A stretch of DNA of 5,573 bases from contig JAITXQ010000048.1 of the NCBI GenBank assembly GCA_031284675.1, positions 1 through 5,573 of the forward strand, in the 5' to 3' direction. Within the stretch, counting starts at the first letter, position 1. Each line of letters opens with the position of its first letter. Below the pieces are notes generated by a model, which saw nothing but the letters and a program-made list of their open reading frames with translations, searched no databases and had not been told where the DNA came from. The translations under genes were made by a program, and so were the position numbers. The stretch comes from Rickettsiales bacterium (GTDB lineage: Bacteria > Pseudomonadota > Alphaproteobacteria > Rickettsiales > Anaplasmataceae). Positions 4,646 through 5,573 of this stretch are shown in pieces.

Positions 4646-4725
4646 CTTTATCAACCACATTTTCTACTTCAGTTTTTTTGCACAACTTTTACAGCCCGGA
4701 CCGCAGAACTCTTTTTACAGGTTAC
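4629..4725 (-). pseudogene. C-terminal remnant of a further lipoprotein paralogue
   Basis: The minus strand reads VTCKKSSAVRAVKVVQK in one frame and, one shift later, TEVENVVDKEVCCR to TAA 4629-4631. It parallels KAKSRAQP, QLQAGQKATEKVTWEKIYCR at the end of the copy ending at 3473: Gln-Lys then Thr-Glu, and the final Cys-Arg-stop. The position is also parallel: each lies about 80 bases before the next paralogue's start. It implies at least one more family member whose 5' part, to the right of 4725, is no longer recognisable. Confidence 0.45.
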
Positions 4726-4970
4726 AGGCAACACTAAGTATCATGAATTACCAAAAGCATTAACTAAGTGAGAATGATTGTTCCACACCACCATCTCCAC
4801 AGTAATATTGGAACATTTTTTGAGCAATTTGTCAAGAAACTATCAATATCTTCATATCAGAATATCAGAGCAGTTCGACTTGCAAAGAGTTTATCCTTAA
4901 GGCCTTTAATGGGTGTGTGATTATGAATTTTAATTTTATGCAGTAATAGCTGTATGCAGATTGTCTGTTT
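4726..4970. other. Spacer without a supported gene
   Basis: No coherent frame on the plus strand. A minus-strand frame of 98 codons crosses it (5161 to 4865), but its first two-thirds are antisense to the lipoprotein-like gene at 4989, so I do not accept it. It may include decayed parts of the paralogue ending at 4629 and the promoter region of the gene at 4989. Confidence 0.35.
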
Positions 4971-4988
4971 TTGCTATTTTTTTTTAAA

Positions 4989-5174
4989 ATGTGTAATGCT
5001 AAACAACGAAAAAAACTAGCGGAAGTTATATTTGCAGTTTCTTTGATGATGTCGTCATGTGAGCGCAAAAAAATTGCAAACCAATTTGAGAAAACATCCA
5101 CACCTATTGCAGATGTTTCAAAAAAGGGAGAAAAATCATCCGCTGAAATTTTTTTTATCAAGGTTGGGGCTTAA
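4989..5174 (+). CDS. Lipoprotein-like protein, 61 aa, open N-terminal part
   Basis: ATG 4989-4991 begins MCNAKQRKKLAEVIFAVSLM, then M21-S22-S23-C24. It has a basic N-terminus, a hydrophobic run and a lipobox-like M-S-S-C; Met at -3 is tolerated less often than Leu. The mature part is ERKKIANQFEKTSTPIADVS KKGEKSSAEIFF, highly charged. A TTG at 4971 in the same frame would add LFFFK, but ATG 4989 gives a better signal peptide. No Shine-Dalgarno; a nine-T run precedes it. The last residues (IKVGA) follow an eight-T run (5149-5156) and are probably out of the original frame, because the protein evidently continues in the next frame (see the pseudogene entry). It shares its M-C-N start with the truncated lipoprotein at 2827, on the opposite strand. 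Function unknown. Confidence 0.5.
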   Translation: MCNAKQRKKLAEVIFAVSLMMSSCERKKIANQFEKTSTPIADVSKKGEKSSAEIFFIKVGA

Positions 5175-5573
5175 CGTGTAAGCACCCCATTCTTGTTTTA
5201 GGTATTGCTACAGCAGCAGTTGTAGCATGCGGTATTCATAAGTATTGCCATCCCAGTAATGATCAAGTCTCAAATAATAGAGAGGATTCCGTGGCCGATC
5301 GGCACAACGGGTGGCCACCAACCACAAAGAGTGAATGAAGGAGCAGCCCATGAGAACCACATAATGGGAATCCTGGAATTAATGACTCGTATGTCGCTAA
5401 TGCTAATGCGGTAAACGAAGAAGAATCAAAAGTAGAATTTCCACCGCTGACTGTACTATCACAAAAACCAACTACAGAAGAAATACAGCACTTGACAGTC
5501 TTAATCCTCAATTGATAGGAATCAGACCAGAAAACGGCACTACCTTTAATTTTAATGGTGCTGAATATATCTA
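4989..5573 (+). pseudogene. Lipoprotein with later membrane helix, multiply frameshifted, runs off the window
   Basis: After the eight-T run at 5149-5156 the neighbouring frame reads FYQGWGLTCKHP, then ILVLGIATAAVVACGIHKYC (a likely membrane helix), HPSNDQVSNNREDSVADRHN and a stop at 5336-5338. Further frame changes give HQPQRVNEGAAHE; then HNGNPGINDSYVANANAVNE EESKVEFPPLTVLSQKPTTE EIQ; then ALDSLNPQLIGIRPENGTTF NFNGAEYI at the right edge. Each piece is hydrophilic, Asn/Glu/Pro-rich and more GC-balanced than spacer DNA, and they abut with little overlap, so one gene with at least four shifts is the simplest reading. One added T at 5149-5156 would repair the first break. The family is not recognised; it was probably an envelope protein with an N-terminal lipid anchor or signal peptide and one further helix. 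Confidence 0.5.

Noticed and set aside
4541..4771. Plus-strand 76-codon frame
   Set aside because: It lies across the duplicated junction and the C-terminal remnant on the minus strand, which account for this DNA better.
4865..5161. Minus-strand 98-codon frame
   Set aside because: It is the longest open frame in that area, but it is antisense to the plus-strand signal peptide and charged region at 4989-5174, has no ribosome binding site and shows no recognisable motif.
5263..5511. Minus-strand 82-codon frame
   Set aside because: It is antisense to the coherent plus-strand pieces of the shifted gene at the right edge and is rich in Ser/Cys/Leu, as expected of a shadow.

Overview
This is an AT-rich, gene-poor window with no intact long gene. 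Nearly every reading frame is short or is broken by a stop codon or a one- or two-base shift. At least seven frames begin with, or derive from, a bacterial lipoprotein signal peptide (basic N-terminus, hydrophobic run, small residues, Cys). That pattern fits the accessory or decaying part of a genome of a host-restricted, low-GC bacterium with an envelope lipoprotein pathway. An intracellular symbiont, for example of Bacteroidota (Cardinium or Amoebophilus type) or Rickettsiales, is my guess. Nothing here fixes the taxon. No rRNA, tRNA, CRISPR array or recognisable transposase was seen.

Layout: 1-504 holds plus-strand remnants of an unrecognised protein. 498-984 (minus) is a broken reading frame whose middle resembles the N-terminal domain I of the replication initiator DnaA, without the AAA+ or DNA-binding domains. 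Directly upstream of it (999-1052) lie two 16-base direct repeats and an inverted half-copy, overlapping a plausible promoter. 1198-1634 (minus) is an unrecognised gene split by a shift in a nine-A tract and by a second shift. 1635-1977 is mostly non-coding, with an 11-bp inverted repeat at 1794-1840. 1978-2534 (minus) is a lipoprotein/membrane gene, apparently one ancestral gene split by an in-frame stop and a further break.

2579-4725 (minus) is the most interesting part: a tandem, decaying family of paralogous lipoprotein genes. The same modules recur: start with signal peptide, Ser/Thr/Pro-rich stretch, a later 'LQD...H-F-N' region, and a C-terminus ending Cys-Arg-stop. The junction from the end of one copy to the start of the next (about 100 bases) is repeated at 3391-3490 and 4545-4645. 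The best preserved copy starts at 4228 with a good ribosome binding site. It is open for only 85 codons, but its sequence appears to continue, through a shift in an eight-A tract and later stops, to 3473. Another copy has a stop exactly at the lipobox cysteine, and another has a doubled signal peptide. A separate lipoprotein start at 2827 is cut right after its lipobox by a short CA/TG repeat.

4989 to the right edge (plus) is another lipoprotein-like gene with a later membrane helix and at least four frame changes. It runs out of the window. Overall I read this as a graveyard, or possibly a reservoir, of surface lipoprotein genes. The repeated breaks at homopolymers leave open decay, transcriptional slippage or base-calling error as explanations.
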